This document shows positions 1-12,200 of a DNA stretch of 64,000 nucleotides, piece after piece. The notes under the pieces are model-generated. The model made no database searches, had not been told where the DNA came from, and saw only the letters and a list, made by a program, of their open reading frames with translations. Position 1 is the first letter of the stretch, and every line of letters begins with the position of its first letter. The DNA lies in contig VZSE01015514.1 in the NCBI GenBank assembly GCA_013398275.1, forward strand, positions 744,004-808,003. The letters are read 5' to 3'. This stretch comes from Promerops cafer. Taxonomy: Eukaryota > Chordata > Aves > Passeriformes > Nectariniidae. The translations under genes were made by a program, and so were the position numbers.

Positions 1-1834
1 CACGTATTACCAACTCAGATTTCAGGTCAGATATATACCACTGCACTTCTCTTACAACAACTGATGTAAATAATAAATAACAAACTTTTAAGTAAGCTTT
101 TTTGAATCGCATGAAATTGTAGCTAAGGTGGTATTAAAAAATAATAAAAATCTCACTGCAATTGCTCCATGGATTTATAAGGCCTGGAAGTATTGTGGAC
201 ACATCAAACCAGACAGAGCACCTTCCATGGACCGTTTTTCCATCACTACAAATGCAGGCATATTCCCACTGAGATATGGCAACCTACACTCCTCAAATCA
301 CACATCTGAGCAATCCTGGACACATGCAAGTAAAATCTACCCACAGTTCTACTCAGCATTTGGTATTTCCCTCTGGACAAAAGAATCCTTTGTTTTCCTA
401 AACCATACAGGAATTGTTTTACACATTCTGATAATCTCAGGAGCAGAATGGTAAAAAAACAAGGTATCGGTGAATAAGTAAACAAAACCCATTTTTACCT
501 GCGGGATTTCTATCAACTTATTTGTTTTTCATTCTTGCCTTTCATTGCTGACCTTTTGATTCCTTCTTTTCTGGCCAACCCATGACAGTTTAAGCCATAC
601 ACTTATCCCACACTTCTGTTAAGCTAAAAAGACTAATTAGTACTTCACCACAGTGGGAAGAATAGAGAACAAAACAAAAACACCTGTATATAGGCAGGTT
701 AAGGAGAATCTGAATGCCATTTAAAAATTAACTCCCAGTTTCATATACATTTTCCTTGTTGGTGGCAAAACTCACCCACAAGAATTGGTGAAGAGTTGGG
801 TAGTTACTTTATCTTGGGCTCCTGTAGGCATGACCATCGGTGCTGGCAACGCTACAAAGTTTACTCAGCATAGGGTTTTTTGGTGGCTTTTAATAATTAT
901 TTGTTTTACAGAAAGAAAACAAAGCCTATCACCAGGGGACAACATACCAAAACCTTAGATAAGCCACAAACGATCACTGAACTCATCTAGTTTATCCTAA
1001 ATCACAACAAAATTGCCTAGATTTCACTAGGATTTTTACAGGAGGGATTGTTTCTATAGGCAGAATGGGCACTGAGGCTGGACAGGGCTTAACCAGCAGC
1101 ATCCCTGGAGGAAAGGTTGTGAGAATAGGTGCAGCTGCATTTGTGTCCAAAGCTAAATATCAAGCTTGAAGCTCATATAAATAATTGATGGAAATGGGTG
1201 GAGGGATTTCCTATTAGAGAATTTTACAGAGAACCAGAGTATTTTCTTAAAACAATTGCATTTTTAAAGCCTGCAATTATTGTGTGTGTGTAGAACAGTG
1301 TCATTTCAACCCCCTAAGCAACTTTGAATGACTCAGCCTGGTACCTTATGCAACAAGTTGTTGCCTAACATCTGAAAGGACTAAGTGTTTTCCAAGAGAA
1401 AGAAAAATGGCTGGGCAGGGTGGGGATGAACAGATTCCTTCATTTCCCTAGAAGGAACTGAAGAACAACCTCAAGCATATGGTGCCTTATCAAATCATAT
1501 TTAATATTTTTCTAGTAAGGAAGGTGTCCATTCATCTGACAAAACAACAAATATAAACCAGCACCTGCCAAACTTTAAGTGATTCCTCTAAGCCTTGAAT
1601 AGGCAGAAGTACCTTTTGTTCTCTCCTTATAAACACTTATTTCTGCAGTGTCACTGAAAATGTCGTAATATTTTGGAAGCCACTTGGCTTTGACTGATGC
1701 CATCACACAGTTTAGTTGCTGAATTTATATTTATCTCATGCTTCATCTTTACTCACGTGAAGCATATTGATTTCTCATCTTAAACCAGCTACAGAATTTA
1801 AGATTAAAACTCTCAAGGGTTAATGCTAAGATCA
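1..1834. other. Intronic sequence, no recognisable feature
   Basis: AT-rich unique-looking sequence. Short open frames occur on both strands near 128-485, but they have no codon bias, domain or recognisable motif. A very short TG run lies near 1280-1290. Confidence 0.6.
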
Positions 1835-1905
1835 AAACTGTTCAACATCTTCACTAAGGACTTGGATGATGGGAGTGAGCTGGTCAAGGCCCAACTCTAG
1901 CCAAG
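1835..1905 (+). mobile_element. CR1 LINE relic, reverse-transcriptase fragment
   Basis: The plus strand contains a stretch translating to LFNIFTKDLDDGSE. This resembles the conserved CR1 reverse-transcriptase segment (L-F-N-I-F-x-x-D-L-D-x-G-x-E) that lies just before the catalytic F/Y-A-D-D box. The following bases still roughly track the 'CTCAGCAAGTTTG' part of CR1, but the frame is broken by a stop and the ADD box is not readable. It is a short, old, non-functional fragment. The match rests on one motif, so confidence is moderate. Confidence 0.5.
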
Positions 1906-2890
1906 TTTGGAAGAATTGAACATCTGTACTTGGTATGTAAATATGACTATAATTCAGTCACTTTTCTCCATAACTACTGGACACCCTACGGCCGGCTGAG
2001 CTTGAAAGTCATGCCCAGTCTATGGTAAGAGTCCACTGAAAACCCCAGTGAATCTGCACCTGCTCACTAAGCTCTCTGGCAGAATAGATACCCGGGAAAG
2101 TGATACTCCAGCTATACTAGAGCCAACAAGCTCCTACAGCCACTCGAGGAAAAGTGACATGGGATGAGTCAACCTGGAAGGAGAGCGCTCAGTTTGAAAA
2201 GGCACAAACAATGACACAGTAGGAGAATTACTTAAAGACAGTAAATGGAGCAGGAGGGCTGGCTCTGCTTCAGAAGTGCTTAAACTCAGGAAGTTATCCC
2301 AGAGGAGGAGTGCCCTGGAGGGAAGGAAGTCTCTAAGAAAGGACCACAGATTTCCTTGAAAGATGACATCTAAGCATCTGCCTGGAATACAGAAGGGTCC
2401 TGTTAAGAAATAAGAAAACCTCAAAGGAGAAAACACTGGTCTAGAAGCACAGGAATAAGACAGAAACTGCCCAAAATCGAGTATAGCTAGACATTGAAAG
2501 GTTAAAGCATCTAGTAAGAAGTTCTTCAGCTACATTAAAAATAAAAAAAAAAAGGAAAAAATAATATCACAAGTAAGTAGTAGAGGCATTATCCAGAAAT
2601 AAATGTAGATGAAGACCATTTGGGAGCCATCTGATAACTAAGATAGAACAATAAGAGAAGAGCTGTTCTGAAGAGAAAAGTGTTGCTGAAGAACAAATAG
2701 GCATTTTGGCCTAGAATATTTTAAGGCTTTGACTGAAAGAAATATTCTGGATCCTTAGAGAAATAAAGCTCCAAAATAATTTCCCACAGAAATAAAGGGA
2801 AGGGGGCAAAGTGCTTACAAAAGGGACCACTAAGTTAATGAAAAGGATTGCATGAAGCAATCTCCCAGAGCAGAGCAGCTGGTCCCAGTA
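1906..2890. other. Intronic sequence with slightly raised GC, unassigned
   Basis: No gene recognised. A minus-strand open frame at 2134-2436 (100 codons) has no known domain. An A-rich run lies at about 2537-2560. The peptide KKFFSYIKNKKK at about 2518-2555 is faintly like the pre-RT part of CR1 ORF2, but this is too weak to annotate. Confidence 0.45.
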
Positions 2891-3026
2891 TCCTGAGACA
2901 TCCCTTCAATTCTTTTGTTGTCCTTCAGGAAAAGCCAGTAAAATCCTTACCCACCTTTATNCCCTGAGACATCCCTTTAATTGTTGTCCTTCAGGAAAAG
3001 CCAGTAAAATCCTTACCCACCTTTAT
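2891..3026. repeat. Tandem duplicate either side of a single N (probable assembly join)
   Basis: The block 2891-2960 (70 bp) and the block 2962-3026 (65 bp) are the same sequence, separated by one N at 2961. They differ by a short indel (TCTTT present only in the first copy) and a few substitutions. This is typical of two allelic contig ends placed in series because their overlap was not merged. It is unlikely to be a true tandem repeat. Confidence 0.85.
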
Positions 3027-5464
3027 TACAAGAGTCAGTATAACATTTACATACTTTAATAATTTGCAAACCTTTTTTTAACCTTTAAAGTGTCATTTCA
3101 TCACTAAGTGAAAAAAAAATCAAGCTGAAGAAATAAGCGGTTGTGCTAAAGAACAAAAGCCTTAAAGCATTGCTCTACAAAGCCTTTTCTCTTCCAAATA
3201 TTAATTCATCTCCAAAAATGGACAGAACTGTATGGGAATAAATCAAGGTTTTAAAAATTTCAAATTACTATACAAGTGAAGAGACACTGAAAGCATTTCC
3301 TCCATCCCTAATGACTTCAGTCCAAGTTCTGAGATGTGATTGGGGCACAGTTTGTTAAAGTGTATCAATGTTAACTCAGTTTTAGAGAAAAATGTCTGGA
3401 AAAGCTTCAGTGCAAGTACTTTATCAATATGTGCTTCTCTTGAAATGTCTTTCTGAAAACCGTATAATGGCCAATCATTTGCCCAATTTTCGGAAGAAGT
3501 CAGCACAATAGTTGAAGATTTTCAGAAAGAAATGTCACTTCTTTAAATTGGGAAATGAATGCTTTCTCTTGCATCAAGTATTAGGAAAATAATATTAAAA
3601 GTGAAAATAGAAAGTTTCAAATTACAGGAAATAACTGAAATTCTGACAAGTAAATGAAAATGTTTTCCTGTTTGGAGTAGTGTTATAATGTAAACTATCT
3701 TTTTATTTACAGCAAATGTTGATCTCTGTCTCACTCTATCATCTGTATTCCCAGACTTAATAAAATCCCTCATTTTTCTAAACCTGTACTATGCCTCATC
3801 TCTTTGCAAAGAGTTAGAAGTTTGCTCTTATAAAAAAGCTTACTATATGTATTAGAATGGGAATATAAGCTAAACAAAGGGAAGACCTCTCCCCCCAGTA
3901 AAAGAACAAATTTGACTCTCTTAGTCAGTTAGACACAGACTTAAATTAGTAAACTCAATACAGAATTTAGAAAAAAAAAGCAGAAATCGAGTAACCCTTC
4001 AGGAATGTATCACTTTTTCTATGCTACAAGATGTATGTAGTTATGATGCAAGTTTAGGGGCAGGAAAAGCTGGGTTTAGGGATTTGCAGCATATATGTAC
4101 GGGGTTTTCTTTTCAACTGCAGGGGTGTCAAGTAACAAAAAACGGAACAACATAACTGAAGCCTCCATAAATTAAACACTACTCTAAACTGCAATTAAAT
4201 TGTTCCCTGCTACCAGTTTAATAGTCCCTCCTTGGTTTCATCTTCAGCTTTCTGTGGCTTACATTCCTTGCCGGAATACGTCAATCTGTATAAACCACAG
4301 CAAGAATTGTTAAAACTGTGGTGTCTAGGCAGCTGCATATACCCAGCCAACAGCAATCAGAAGCATAGAAAAAGCAATTAAATTTTCTCCTGCATGTATG
4401 TCTTCAAAGAACAACAGACTTTACAAGGCCTGTAGAGGAGTCAAATTAAGTAAATCAGTCTGCTGGAAATATTAAGTCCGACTTTGGGCACATGAGCACC
4501 ATGGTGTAAACTGGCATCAGCCTTGAGTTCTGATTGACTGAGCAGATGGGAAAGAGGCAGGAACATTATTGTGAGCTCCCGGCACATTGGCTTTGGGGGA
4601 GGCTTAAGCTCTTGAGGAGCTGCCGGGTGCCACAGCTGGATGGGGATGACACCCATGATGGCACAAAGCCAATGCACAGGCAACTGGGGAGAAGGGCTGT
4701 GAGGGACGAGCTTCTGAGCAGCCAAAATCTATTGTAGCCAGGACCTTGTGCTGCATTTAAAATGCAAGGATAGCAACAGCAGGGTGAATACCACCCCTTT
4801 TTAACTGCTGCTGGGACAAAACCATAAGAGACCATTGAGAGAGGCCTTTGGCAGAAGCTGCAGTGAGCCTAAATGCCTTTGCAGAAAAGCAGGCAAACGG
4901 TGGGGGTTAGACCTAGAAGGGGTGAACAAAGCCTACAAAGCCAAGCACTAACTTTAAGTAATAGAAACTGAGTGATTGCTGAGGAAATTCTCCATGCCTC
5001 CTGAAATGCAGGAGAAACATGTCTCCCAGACATTTAACACCTACTTAGCTGTTAGGAAAGCACCAGGCAATTCAATGGCTGCTTTGAAAGTTCATCAAGT
5101 TCTTGCACCTCACAAAGCATCTTCTCATGTGTCACTCCACTGAACTCCTCCATCAGCTCAGGGTCTGGTACTGGAGGATGCTTTGTGTCAAAATAATTTG
5201 CCTGTTCACTATCCAGTCCTACTGTGCTGTTAATCTGTATTAGCTATGGGAAGCAGGAAAAAGCATGGAGTTTTCAGCTCTGTTGATGCATATGAAAGTC
5301 TTTACATGGCAAAGTCCTTTGTGTGAGAAACTGCAGTAGAATAATCATCATGCAATTAAAAACTTCTTGAACTGGGCTCATTTAAATCCTATTCAAGCAA
5401 CCTTTACCATCTGAGACATGACTCATGTTTCAGAGTTCAAGTGGGTCCCATCTTGGAACCCATT
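3027..5464. other. Intronic sequence, no recognisable feature
   Basis: AT-rich, with a less AT-rich patch at about 4440-4850 where overlapping open frames of 67-94 codons occur on both strands. None has a recognisable motif or plausible start context. I see nothing that supports a gene or a named repeat. Confidence 0.55.
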
Positions 5465-6276
5465 TCTGGGGACAAATAAGAATGAGATTTAGAACAATCA
5501 GCAAAGCTTAACCAAGAGGAAATCATGTCTGACCCACCTGACTGCCTTCAGTGATTCAGTGACATTGACTTTTTTAAGCTTTTTTTACTATCTTCTTCAA
5601 TATTTTTGCAACCAAATTGGTATACCACGGTCTGGATGGTTGGAAAACATCAGATGGTTGAAAAAACACTTCAGTTGGTCTGGAGTGGCAAAAAAAAATG
5701 TTGGATGGTTTGTCCATTCCCAAAGGGTAGTGATTACTTGGTTGCACTCTACCCAGGCTAGTAACAAGCACCAGAGGGGTTAATCCTGGAGATTCATGTG
5801 ATCACATCTCCCTTACTTCCAAGTTCTGGACTCCCTGATACCAGACTGACATTGAATAATTGAAGTCCATCAAGAGGCCCCCAGGGTCATCAAGCTACTG
5901 GAGCAGTGAGCTGTGAGGATAGGCTGGGTGTCTGGGCTTCAGCCTGGATAAGAAACAACTGAGGAGGAGAAAAGGGATAACAGCACTTTTCCAATCCTAC
6001 AAGAAGGTTGTCGAGAAGAGAGAAGCAGGCTCTTCACAGTAGTGAAAATGTGAGGACAAGAAGCAATGAACTCAAGTTTAAATGAGGTATCCAGATGCTA
6101 TGAAAGGGAAAGTCTTTTTTACTCTAAGGAAAGTCAGTGGAGGAGGATTCTCAGCCACTGGCCTTGGAGGTTTACAAAACCCAACTGGATAAAGACCTGG
6201 GAATCTGGTGTGATACTGCAGGCAGTTGGACTTCTCCACCAAAGTTGTCTTCCAATCTGAATTATTCTATAATTTT
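5465..6276 (+). mobile_element. Old CR1 LINE copy, internally deleted, 3' end present
   Basis: Several pieces follow the CR1 order on the plus strand. Near 5490-5570 is a degenerate version of the segment that encodes 'FTKGKSCLTNL-AF-D-VT'. Near 5690-5790 is the part around 'TGGATGG...GTGGT...CAGGGGTTAATCC'. Near 5820-5960 is 'AAGTTCTGGACTCCC...', then the 'CTGGAGCA...GAGGATAGGCTGGG...CTTCAGCCTGGATAAGAAAC' block. Near 6140-6276 is the C-terminal and 3' UTR part ending GTTGGACTTC...TCTTCCAATC...ATTATTCTATAATT. Many indels and stops make it clearly inactive. The segment carrying the catalytic reverse-transcriptase core is missing or unreadable. Confidence 0.82.
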
Positions 6277-9085
6277 GGAAAACACTATTCGTTTTCTTTT
6301 ACAGGAAAACAACACTGTAGGGCTTTATATTCAGAGATGTGACATATTTGCTGGTAGACGTTCATTATTATATGTACATAAACTTTTCCAAAGCAGCTTT
6401 TCCCAGCATGGACAACCTGTATTGAACTCAATGAAAAAAATACCATCTAAATTTCCCAGAAGGAACTAGAAATAAAACTCAAGAGTGCCTCATGACATTA
6501 AATCATTCATACTATTACTCCATATAAAAAAAAAAGTTATTTCATGTGAACAAAGCATCCCAATCATGCTGTGGGATCAAAAAATGTGACTGAGGTGTGT
6601 ACGACCAACTGGATTCTACCATTTATGCTGCATTAGTTAATTGATCCAAAGGCTTCTTGTCAGCAGAGGTATTTATGAGAATATCCCTCTCATCTGCTTT
6701 TATTAATGAAGTCAGGGCCAGGCAACTATTACGTCATGCATGCAGCACTAGACTCTACTTCTGCCCCTGCCCCTGCTGAATACTGAGGTCCACAAGATAT
6801 CCCCTTGCAACAAACTTCATACTACAAGGGATAAAGCATCCATGAATAAAATGTGCACACAAGATTTAAGTCCAGAGTCATTAAGGACAAGTCTACATGC
6901 TGGGTTTCAATGAGGAATATGTAAGGTGTTGACCAAATGTATCTGGAAGAGACTAAAACAGGCTGTACCACTTTTTTCCAGTTATCTTCCTACTATACTA
7001 CTAGTATCCTTCTTTGAATCCTACAGCATATAGCAACAGACCTGTTCTGTAGTATTTGTTGATATATTGTGCAATCCTGAATGTAAGACACCATTTCTTA
7101 CTGTCCCAATGAAAGTGTTGTGTTTTGGGGACAGAACAATATCTTACTTTTTACTGGAAATGAGGGAGGGAAGAAGATTCAAACCAAGGACTCTTAAAAG
7201 ATTCCTAAATCCACAGATTTTCTATTTCTATCATTTGCGATGTTTGAGCAGTCACTACAGTTTGGGAGCTATCTAGATAAATGACTCACTTCTGGAGTAT
7301 TCCAGCTGTCACCGATCTCCCAGAAAGAGGTCTGAACAAATGAAAACGCTTTAGCAAGTTTATCTGCAGCCAGAAAATCTCCCACTAGTAATTCAGTTTT
7401 ATTTTAAGTGTCAAGATACTGCTAATGTAAATGGACTTTGTCCCTTGGCTCAAAGAATCAATATATCTCAATTTTTGAGAAGACTTCAACTTGCCATACC
7501 TAAAAATATGAATGAATAGAAATTCAAACAGCTGACATGGCTCAACATTATAGTGAGCACATTCCCACTCGTACGTTCTAGAACCCCAACAGCACTTTTG
7601 GAATCAGAGTTCTGAAAGCCAGTATCCAGATTTTTATTCTGCAAAAGGACTGGAATTGCACTTCCACGTGCAGGTCTGAGTGGTAAAAACTTTTTCTGCC
7701 ATGACTGCATTTGTGGAGTTTAATACTCTATAGCTGAAGGTCCAAAGTAACATTTAGCTGTTTTGTAAGGCGACAATGTCTTTATTTCAGAGCTGCCTAC
7801 TCTATGCACAAAAACATTCAAAAAGCATTACTTCCATCACATGGGAGGGAGAAGGAAGCTTTCAATCATTTGCAGATTCAAGTTACTGCAGATAGCTAAA
7901 CACCTGATTTATGTGTACAGGCACTGTTTGCCTGTACACATTACAGTAGAAGGACTTCACATTTGTTTTTTGTGGCTCCAATTTTGCTTCAACAAGTCAA
8001 TTGTGGGTGGAAGTAACCAAATAGCATGTAAGATGCCAAGTAGAGGCCTCTTCAAACTTGGCCCACAGTGTGCATACTTGTTAGTCTTAAGTTTGCTGTT
8101 CTCATTTTAATCCCCTGTGCTTCTCACATCTGCAAATTGTTTAGCAATTTTAAGTTCTTCACTTACAACCCAGTCTGCTTTCCTACAACATTTTATCATC
8201 AGATTTGTGGAGCTGCTGTTTTTTCACTTTGAATTTAAATTAAGTTAGGTAGTAAATGATGCTGATCTTTAAGCAGTGGCCACCAAGAAGGCGCAGGTAT
8301 CAGTAACAGCATGCTGCTTATTTAAAATACTGCTGCCAGAAATGAGAGGGCAAATTTGAAAGGGAATTAAATGCAGCCAGATATTTTAACTCCACCATAT
8401 CTCAAATCACACTATTTTATTATTTTATCCCTGCAGGTTACATCATGATGGGCAAATCTTATGTGCTAGTGAGATGTTAATTACCCAAATTATTTATGAT
8501 ACTGAAACCTTCAGGTTCTTTCCTAACACCAACTGCATGTCTTCATATGTTCTGCACCAAATTTCCTGGGACACACAAGGTATCTTTCTTTTCTTATGAT
8601 CATCTGACCTACCCATTAGTGGATAGAATTATTAACACATTGAAACACTAACAATATGGTAATTTTTCCATAGGAAAAAGGAGCAAAGGATAAGAGGATA
8701 TTACTACAATATAGACAATGTCATTTTTCTGGAAAAAATAATAAAAAACTATCTAGTAAAAAGCCACAAAAAGATTAAATAAACAAAAGAGAAAAGTTTA
8801 GAAGCAGCTCCCCACTCTACCTACCAAAACAGAAGATAAAGAAAGAAAAAAAAAATACAAAGAGTCTGATATCCAATGAAATGAAAAGAATGGTACCTCA
8901 CTTCAGATTTCAATGAGTTGCACATTTCCAGACAGCTGTTCTGTTTCAAACAAACAGACAAGGTCAGCCTCACGATATGAAAGCTTTCTATCAGTATCTT
9001 TTTGGCTAGATAGGGGTAATCTGGCATGGAGTACCTACATCTGTATATCCTAATGAACTAGGACTGTGTCTCCTATTACACTAGG
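6277..9085. other. Intronic sequence, no gene recognised
   Basis: AT-rich. Chance open frames of 60-110 codons only. The only structured element I see is the 13-bp inverted repeat at 7911-7941, listed separately. Confidence 0.55.
7911..7941. repeat. Perfect 13-bp inverted repeat with 5-base loop
   Basis: Arm 7911-7923 (ATGTGTACAGGCA) is the exact reverse complement of arm 7929-7941, with loop CTGTT at 7924-7928. The arms do not extend further. The stem is too short for a typical animal pre-miRNA. It could form a small hairpin in RNA or a cruciform in DNA. Confidence 0.85.
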
Positions 9086-9270
9086 AAAAAAAAAAAAAAA
9101 AAAAANNNAAAAAAGAGAAAAAAAAATCACCAAACCTACAAAAAACCTCCACCCCGCAACAAACAAAACTAACCCTAACAACAAAAGAACTCCACACACA
9201 AAGAAACCAAAAAACGCCAAGTCACCAAGCCCCAAACTTTTAGGAAATAAATTCCTCTTATAAATAAAAA
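9086..9270 (+). repeat. Poly(A) and A/C-rich low-complexity tract containing an NNN gap
   Basis: A run of 20 A (9086-9105), then NNN (9106-9108), then about 160 bases almost free of G and T-poor, made of AACAAAC, ACCAAA and CCACAC-like words. The Ns mark an unresolved homopolymer. The open frames here (Lys/Asn/Pro-rich on plus, Phe/Leu-rich on minus) are products of base composition. Confidence 0.85.
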
Positions 9271-12200
9271 ATGCTACAGGTAACTTTATTGGCACAGCAT
9301 AGCATTGTTCTTAGAGAGTCTTGCCTTGCAATGGAAGTTTCTCTTGCCTTGCAGATTTGATTTCCAGCTCCTAGATGAATTGCAAAAATTAGTCCCATGA
9401 AGTTCTGGGTAATTCACTTGGCTCCCACTGTTCTTCCAAGCCTTCCAGGACTGCAGGTCTTCCAAGGCAAGCACAAAAACTCAAGCATATTTGCCATTGA
9501 TGCGCTATGTAAGCAAATAACATGTCTGTCTTCTGGAAAGAGATGCAAGTCTGACAATTTATTTCATGCTGCCTAATTTATTTCAGACCTGAACAGCTAA
9601 ATGACTCAATCAGTCTCAGCAGCTGACCACTATGATTTGATGGCCACATATGGTCAAACCCTGAGGGAAAAAGACCACTGGAGTTAGCATGGCAGCCACA
9701 ACTTTTAAATGCACAAACAACAGGTGAGAACACAAAATCATCTGCTTACCCAAGACAAGCAGCTGCAGACAGAAAACATGAGACAGCTGCTTCCAGTTGG
9801 TAGTGTTGACTGTTAGAAAACTAGTTATCCTTAAAAACTTAACATATTTGCAATATATATATCCCCAGGAAGACATCTGGAAAGGCACAGAGGGATCTTA
9901 ATTGCCCTTAGAAACAAAATTCCATCATAATTCAGCTTATCTGTAACAGATGCTCATTCTGAAAAAAAAAACCAACAAACAACCAAAAGCAGTCCACCAT
10001 GGGATTCCCCATCAGAATTCAACTATAAGCTTTGAATAAAAAAGTGATAATCATGTGTAATTCATAGCCTCTTGGGACTAGATACTGGCCATTCAAACAA
10101 TACAGAAGAACGTGCTGCTCAATGCAGATGCCAGCTGAATACTGCCACCAGACAGGAAACCTGGGAATTTGAATTCAGATTAAAAATCTGTGCTTTAAGA
10201 CTTGAATTCTGCATTTGTTTAGAACAACAGAGAACTCTTCTCTTTCCATGAAAAACACATGCTACTCATCAAAATTTGTTCATATCTAACAAAAGGAACA
10301 GTAGCTGAGTAGTGGAAGAGTTAGTTATTGATGTCTGAAAAAAAGAAAGCAGTTTACGTATAGAAACCAATCTGCTGCAAATTTACAATAAGACTTCTTA
10401 TTCTATATTTGCCAAAACCAACTCTCCAATACTGATCTACTTTTTTCTTCTGCAGAGCAGAAGAAAATACAAAACTGGCAAACAATTTTAAAAGATTCAC
10501 CAACAGGGTCTAAAATAACCAATAATAGCAGAAAGTGAACAAATGGCTTAAATATGGTAACATGCTGGAGAGATAATTTTTTGTCAACCATGAAGTGTAA
10601 TTTGACATGAATGTTATTGCTGGCAATAGGCACCCATAAATAGCATCATCAAGAGCATGCTAGCATGCCAGAAGAAGTCATTGCCAATTAAACAAATTCA
10701 GCCCTTGTTTCTTCCCCGGTTCCCTCACTAAATTCAGCAACTCTGCAAGAAGAAACACAGCCCTGAAATCTAACTAGCTGCAATGTACTTGGAAAGCACC
10801 TTCCTGAAACCTCCTCAAGCACAGGGCAAGTAAAAAAGCTGAGGTTTGTCTGTCAGGAATTTATTTCAATTTCACCCATCCAGCTCCACAGTTCCACCCC
10901 TCATCAGGCACTGCTACATTAATAAGGAACTTGAGATTTCATTACAACTACAGTGCTGTGAAAGAGCAGCATTTACCAGCTGCACAAGGACACCAACCTC
11001 ACCTGAGCTGAATTTAAAATTACAGGCAACAGAACAGAACCAGAACACCTCGAACAGAAATCAGAGAAGCTCCCTTAACGGCCATGAGGGTCAAAACTAT
11101 GAGTGGGAATCCTTCTTTCCAGTCTCTTCCCGAATTTCTACAATGTTCTCCCTGGATGTACCAAATAGAATTAGCTTTTGATGGGTCAAAACAGAGAGAG
11201 TTTCTTCTATGATAAATAAAAATAGGGATACTGGGGGTTGGAACAAATCTGAGAACAGTAGGTGCTTTTTAAACCATGAGGTAATTCTGTACAAAAGCAA
11301 CACAATTAGGTTGGAACTTTCAAAGCAATCTAAAGTCATTAAACAACCAAATTCTGCAATGAAACAAGGCCCCAGGTGAATTATTGTCATCATCTGACCT
11401 TTAAGGAGATTAATTGCAAGCTTAGCACTTGTAAAGATGTTTTTATAGCATTTAAGAAGCAGGGACAAAAATTTGAAGTGATGCTTGGATGCTTGAGTTT
11501 ACAAATATATGTCAAGGACTCAACTTTTGGCACAGATAAGTGAACCAACTAGTTTGAAACTCAATGTCAAGCCTAACAGCTGACCAATTTAACTGTAAAG
11601 GCAGTTCGGACTTCATTCACCTGAACTTATGGCTGAGTAGCCAACACTGAAGAGAAATATTTCAGCATAAGGAAACCACTGATCATAACAATATTTGCTA
11701 GGTCATAAAAATATGATTATACTGCAGCAAGCCTGTTCTAAATCAGCACTAAGTGTTGGGGTTTAATACTATTTATGCAGCAAACATACTCACTGAGAAT
11801 TATTATCTACTTTGTTTATGCTCGTTTTAAATGCTTTTCTCCTCAAATGATTTACAGTTTTATTTTTTCTTCCAAGGCTCAGTTCCTACAATTCTTAAAC
11901 TGCTCCAACTCAGCCACTTCCAGGTCATCCATTAGTTGTTTCAATAAAGTTGTGGATTTACAATACCCACTCAGCATTCCTATCACTGACTCACGTTCCC
12001 ATTGGCAAGCAAGTTCTGACCAGTAACTATTTCACCCCAAAACTGAGCTCTGCATTACCTGTACAAGGCACCTTGCCAGCATGCACGCCGCCACCAACTG
12101 GGCATCCAATTTTAACCCCCCACCAGGGGTCACTTTAAGACTTTTTTGGAGATTCCAACATTTAGTCACGCCTAGTCCTGCACTCCTCAAGCATCCAGTA

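Noticed and set aside
2518..2600. KKFFSYIKNKKK peptide as a CR1 ORF2 fragment
   Set aside because: Only a dozen residues match, lysine-rich from an A-run, and its order relative to the relic at 1835 would be reversed. Too weak to call.
4441..4835. Three overlapping frames in a GC-richer patch as a small gene
   Set aside because: Openness on both strands at once, no motif and no splice signals recognised.
9050..9295. Minus-strand Phe/Gly/Leu-rich open frame
   Set aside because: Reads through poly(A) and NNN; a composition artefact.
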